Source: Clostridiales bacterium
Lineage (GTDB): Bacteria; Bacillota; Clostridia; Lachnospirales; Lachnospiraceae
Length of the DNA stretch: 35,737 nt
Reading direction: 5' to 3'
NCBI GenBank assembly: GCA_012519695.1
Contig: JAAYPT010000093.1
Coordinates: 1 to 35,737 of the forward strand
Shown here: positions 32,007-35,737 of the stretch, piece after piece
Layout of the letters: each line of letters begins with the position of its first letter
How positions within the stretch are numbered: position 1 is the stretch's first letter
Translations under genes and position numbers: made by a program
Notes under the pieces: model-generated
What the model saw: the letters and a program-made list of their open reading frames with translations, nothing else
What the model was told of the DNA's origin: nothing
The model's database searches: none

Positions 32007-35000
32007 ATGAAGAGATCTATGAAAACCATGGATGGTAACCACGCAGCAGCACATGCTTCTTATGCATATACTGATGTTGCAGCCATCTACCCAATCACAC
32101 CATCTTCTGTTATGGCAGAAGCTACAGACGAATGGGCAACACAGGGAAGAAAGAACATCTTCGGACAGACAGTTCAGGTAACTGAAATGCAGTCTGAAGC
32201 AGGTGCAGCAGGTACTGTACACGGTTCTTTGGCAGCAGGAGCTTTAACTACAACCTATACTGCATCCCAGGGATTATTATTGATGATTCCAAACCTTTAC
32301 AAAATTGCAGGTGAAGGACTTCCGGGAGTATTCAATGTATCCGCACGTTGCGTAGCCAGCCATGCGTTAAATATTTTCGGTGATCACTCTGATGTTTACG
32401 CCTGTCGTCAGACTGGTGTTGCAATGCTCTGTGAATCTTCCGTACAGGAAGTTATGGACTTAACACCTGTAGCACATTGTGCAGCACTGGAAGGAAAACT
32501 TCCTTTTATCAACTTCTTCGATGGATTCAGAACCTCTCACGAGATTCAGAAAATCGAAACATGGGATTATGAAGATTTGAAAGACCTGGTTGATATGAAT
32601 GCAATCGATGAATTCCGTAAGAATGCATTGAATCCAAATCACCCACGTCAGGATGGTTCTGCACAGAACCCGGATATCTTCTTCCAGACAAGAGAATCTT
32701 GTAATACTACTTACGATGCAATGCCAGCAATCGTACAGAAGTATATGGATAAAGTAAATGCCAAATTAGGAACAGATTATAAATTGTTCAACTACTATGG
32801 TGCAGCAGATGCTGAAAAAGTTATCATCGCTATGGGTTCCGTATGTGACACTATCGATGAAACAATTGATTATTTGATGGCTAAGGGAGAAAAAGTCGGA
32901 GTTGTTAAGGTTCGTTTATACAGACCATTCGACAAAGCAGCTTTAGTAGCAGCTATTCCTGAAACTGTTAAGTTAATCGCTGTATTAGACAGAACAAAAG
33001 AACCTGGATCTCTTGGAGAGCCATTATACTTAGACGTAGTTGCAGCATTAAAGGGAACTAAGTTTGAAAGCGTTCAGATTACAAGCGGACGTTACGGATT
33101 AGGATCTAAGGATACAACTCCTGGACAGATTATTGCTGTATACAACAATACAGAAAAAGAAAGATTTACAATTGGTATCTATGATGATGTTACAAACTTA
33201 TCTCTTGAAGTAAAAGAAGACCCTGTAACAACACCAGAAGGAACTATCAACTGTAAGTTCTGGGGACTTGGTGCTGACGGTACTGTTGGTGCAAACAAGA
33301 ACTCCATCAAGATTATCGGAGATAACACAGATATGTACGCTCAGGCATACTTTGATTATGACTCCAAGAAATCCGGTGGTGTAACAATGTCCCACTTACG
33401 TTTCGGTAAGAAACCAATTAAGTCTACCTACTTAATTAAGCAGGCAAACTTTGTTGCCTGTCATAACCCAGCTTACATCCGTAAGTACAATATGGTTCAG
33501 GAATTAGTACCGGGCGGAACTTTCCTTTTGAACTGTTCTTGGTCTCCAGAAGAATTAGAGGAGCATTTACCAGGACAGGTTAAGAGATACATTGCTGAAA
33601 ACGATATTAAGTTCTATACCATCGACGGTATCAAGATTGGTAAAGAAATCGGACTTGGTGGACGTATCAATACTGTACTTCAGTCTGCCTTCTTCAAATT
33701 GGCAGCTATTATTCCGGAAGAAAGAGCTATCGAGCTGATGAAAGCAGCAGCTAAGGCTACTTATGGAAGAAAAGGTGATAAGATCGTACAGATGAACTAC
33801 GATGCTATCGATGCCGGAGCAACCGGAGTTGTTAAGATTGATGTACCTGCAAGCTGGAAAGATGCTAAGGATGAAAGCTTTGCAAAAGTTGCAACAGGAG
33901 ATAGAAAAGATGTTGTTGATTTCGTTAACAATATCCAGATTCCTGTTAATGCTCAGGAAGGTAATAAGATTCCAGTATCTGTAGTAAAAGAATATGAACA
34001 TGGACAGACTCCGTCCGGTTCTGCTGCATTTGAAAAACGTGGTATCGCAGTAGATGTTCCAGTATGGAATCCGGAAAATTGTATTCAGTGTAATATCTGT
34101 TCTTATGTATGTCCACATGCAGTTATCCGTCCAGTTGCATTGACAGAGGCAGAAGCTGCTAAGGCTCCAGAAGGAATGAAGACACTTGATATGACAGGAA
34201 TGCCAGGATACAAGTTCAGCATGACAATTTCCGCACTTGACTGTACAGGATGTGGTTCTTGTGCTAACGTATGTCCAGGAAAGAAAGGCGAAAAAGCACT
34301 TTCTATGGCAAACTGCGAAGAAAACGTTGGAGAACAGAAATACTTCGATTTCGGTTTAACAGTAGAAAAGAAACCAGAAGTTGTTGAGAAGTTCAAAGAA
34401 ACAACCGTAAAAGGATCTCAGTTCAAACAGCCATTACTTGAGTTCTCCGGAGCTTGTGGTGGATGTGGAGAAACACCTTACGCTAAGTTAATTACACAGT
34501 TGTTCGGTGATAGAATGTACATTGCAAATGCAACAGGATGTTCTTCTATTTGGGGTAACTCCTCACCTTCTACACCATATACTGTAAACGAAAAAGGACA
34601 TGGCCCAGCATGGTCTAACTCCTTATTCGAAGATGCTGCTGAGTTTGGATACGGTATGTTATTAGCTCAGAAAGCATTAAGAGGAAAATTAAGAACAAAG
34701 GTAGAAGCATTAGTTGCTGATGGCAAGAACGCAGATGTTGTAGCTGCCGGAAAAGAATGGTTAGATACTTATACTGTAGGTGCTCTGAATGGAACAGCTA
34801 CCGATAAGTTAGTAGCAGCATTAGAGTCTTGTGGATGTGATGCTTCCAAAGAAATCCTTGCAGAGAAAGATTTCCTTGCTAAGAAGTCCCAGTGGATCTT
34901 CGGTGGTGACGGATGGGCATACGACATCGGATTCGGTGGAGTTGACCATGTATTAGCAAGTGGACAGGATATCAACGTAATGGTATTCGATACAGAAGTT

Positions 35001-35543
35001 TACTCTAACACAGGTGGACAGTCTTCTAAGTCTACTCCTACAGGAGCAACCGCTCAGTTCGCAGCAGGCGGAAAAGAAATGAAGAAGAAAGACCTTGCTT
35101 CTATCGCAATGAGCTATGGTTATGTATACGTTGCACAGATCGCAATGGGTGCTGATTACAACCAGTGTGTTAAGGCAATCGCAGAAGCAGAAGCTTATCC
35201 AGGACCATCCCTGATTATTGCTTACGCTCCATGTATCAACCATGGTATTAAGATTGGTATGAGCAAAGCTCAGACAGAAGAGAAGAATGCAGTAGAAGCT
35301 GGTTACTGGCATACATTCCGCTTCAATCCAGAATTGAAGAAGGAAGGAAAAGCAGCATTCTCCTTAGACAGCAAGGCACCTACTGGAGATTACAAGGCAT
35401 TCTTAAACGGAGAAGTTCGTTACAATGCACTTGCAAGATTCAATCCGGAAAGAGCAGAAAAACTGTTTGCAGAGTCTGAAGAATATGCAAAAGAACGTTA
35501 TGAATACCTGAACAAGTTAATTACACTGTATGGTGAAAAATAA
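32007..35543 (+). CDS. nifJ: pyruvate:ferredoxin (flavodoxin) oxidoreductase
   Basis: A 1178-residue single-chain enzyme that oxidises pyruvate to acetyl-CoA and CO2 and reduces ferredoxin, the central step of anaerobic sugar breakdown. The N-terminal domain begins 'AYTDVAAIYPITPSSVMAE', a middle domain contains 'FGKKPIKSTYLIKQANFVAC', and two [4Fe-4S] sites read 'CIQCNICSYVCP' and 'CTGCGSCANVCPG'. The C-terminal TPP domain includes 'CGGCGETPYAK', 'ATGCSSIWG', 'GGDGWAYDIGFGGVDH' and 'DTEVYSNTGGQSSKST'. Length is normal. AGGAGG lies eight bases before the ATG. Codon use is richer in C-ending codons (ATC, TAC, AAC, TTC) than the neighbours, as expected for a very abundant protein. Confidence 0.97.
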   Translation: MKRSMKTMDGNHAAAHASYAYTDVAAIYPITPSSVMAEATDEWATQGRKNIFGQTVQVTEMQSEAGAAGTVHGSLAAGALTTTYTASQGLLLMIPNLYKIAGEGLPGVFNVSARCVASHALNIFGDHSDVYACRQTGVAMLCESSVQEVMDLTPVAHCAALEGKLPFINFFDGFRTSHEIQKIETWDYEDLKDLVDMNAIDEFRKNALNPNHPRQDGSAQNPDIFFQTRESCNTTYDAMPAIVQKYMDKVNAKLGTDYKLFNYYGAADAEKVIIAMGSVCDTIDETIDYLMAKGEKVGVVKVRLYRPFDKAALVAAIPETVKLIAVLDRTKEPGSLGEPLYLDVVAALKGTKFESVQITSGRYGLGSKDTTPGQIIAVYNNTEKERFTIGIYDDVTNLSLEVKEDPVTTPEGTINCKFWGLGADGTVGANKNSIKIIGDNTDMYAQAYFDYDSKKSGGVTMSHLRFGKKPIKSTYLIKQANFVACHNPAYIRKYNMVQELVPGGTFLLNCSWSPEELEEHLPGQVKRYIAENDIKFYTIDGIKIGKEIGLGGRINTVLQSAFFKLAAIIPEERAIELMKAAAKATYGRKGDKIVQMNYDAIDAGATGVVKIDVPASWKDAKDESFAKVATGDRKDVVDFVNNIQIPVNAQEGNKIPVSVVKEYEHGQTPSGSAAFEKRGIAVDVPVWNPENCIQCNICSYVCPHAVIRPVALTEAEAAKAPEGMKTLDMTGMPGYKFSMTISALDCTGCGSCANVCPGKKGEKALSMANCEENVGEQKYFDFGLTVEKKPEVVEKFKETTVKGSQFKQPLLEFSGACGGCGETPYAKLITQLFGDRMYIANATGCSSIWGNSSPSTPYTVNEKGHGPAWSNSLFEDAAEFGYGMLLAQKALRGKLRTKVEALVADGKNADVVAAGKEWLDTYTVGALNGTATDKLVAALESCGCDASKEILAEKDFLAKKSQWIFGGDGWAYDIGFGGVDHVLASGQDINVMVFDTEVYSNTGGQSSKSTPTGATAQFAAGGKEMKKKDLASIAMSYGYVYVAQIAMGADYNQCVKAIAEAEAYPGPSLIIAYAPCINHGIKIGMSKAQTEEKNAVEAGYWHTFRFNPELKKEGKAAFSLDSKAPTGDYKAFLNGEVRYNALARFNPERAEKLFAESEEYAKERYEYLNKLITLYGEK

Positions 35544-35569
35544 TTTGAATTCATAAGGTTAATTTAAAG

Positions 35570-35599
35570 AGAGAGTATCCGTTTTGGGTACTCTCTTTT
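35570..35599 (+). terminator. intrinsic terminator after nifJ
   Basis: AGAGAGTATCC (35570-35580) pairs with GGGTACTCTCT (35586-35596, one wobble) around a five-base loop, followed by TTT. The stretch beyond it, 35600-35711, shows no gene that I can support. Confidence 0.85.
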
Positions 35600-35711
35600 G
35601 GTGTTATACGACTTGAGTTTCCGCAAATTGCATTTGAAAGGTGAATAAATCTAACTAAAATGCCAATCTGCCATATTTTGAAAGGATTTATGTGGTAGTT
35701 CTTTGACTAGA

Positions 35712-35737
35712 GGCACTTTAACAAGCCCCGTCTAATA
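35712..35737. mobile_element. possible left end of an insertion sequence at the window edge
   Basis: GGCACTTTAACAAGCCCC followed by GTCTAATA ends the window. Its inverted complement shares the GGGGCTT core and the preceding TATTA with the block at 153-176 downstream of the transposase-like fragment. This suggests a second element of the same family beginning here, but only 26 bases are visible. Confidence 0.25.

Noticed and set aside
35600-35711. Short minus-strand frame after the nifJ terminator (about 25 codons)
   Set aside because: It has no start with a ribosome binding site and no recognisable similarity; the stretch is treated as intergenic.

Overview
This window looks like a chromosomal core segment of a low-GC anaerobic Firmicute, most likely a clostridium of the Lachnospiraceae type. 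The basis is the AT-rich sequence, strong AGGAGG-type ribosome binding sites, the Firmicute gene order around smc, ffh, rpsP, trmD, rplS, rbgA and rnhB, a SUF operon in the order sufCBDSU, and a single-chain pyruvate:ferredoxin oxidoreductase (nifJ). The genus is not resolved. Almost all genes are on the + strand; only one ABC-F gene is on the - strand.

Region by region. (1) 1-290: the last 47 codons of what looks like a transposase, then a possible insertion-sequence end. (2) 293-943: a DUF624/YesL-like membrane protein. (3) 1054-8897: plsX, acpP, rnc, smc, ftsY and a threonine ammonia-lyase with an ACT domain, closed by a terminator. This joins phospholipid and fatty-acid synthesis, RNA processing, chromosome organisation and the SRP receptor. 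(4) 8988-13746: ylxM, ffh, rpsP, khpA, then a terminator, rimM, a TrmD fused to a GNAT-like domain, and rplS with its own promoter and leader hairpin. This is the SRP and 30S/50S maturation block. (5) 13841-21217: lepB, rbgA, a second lepB, rnhB, an orphan FliK-like protein, an orphan FlhB C-terminal-domain protein, yraN, pgeF and an M42 aminopeptidase. (6) 21337-22080: gpmA. (7) 22243-27118: sufC, sufB, sufD, sufS and sufU, preceded by a near-consensus Fur box; sufB has an in-frame UGA. (8) 27218-28858 (-): an ABC-F ATPase. (9) 29072-31840: a PAS-GGDEF-GAF-GGDEF-EAL cyclic-di-GMP protein. (10) 32007-35543: nifJ with a structured leader and a strong terminator. (11) The last 26 bases resemble an inverted copy of the IS-like end at the left of the window.

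The points most worth a second look are the UGA inside an otherwise intact sufB, the TrmD-GNAT fusion, and the FliK-like/FlhB-C-like pair embedded in housekeeping genes with no flagellar genes nearby. Also notable are two places where a promoter lies in the 5' arm of the upstream gene's terminator, and an ABC-F protein whose two degenerate motifs fall on the same ATP site. No CRISPR array, tRNA or rRNA was seen. All assignments come from reading the sequence; no database search was run.
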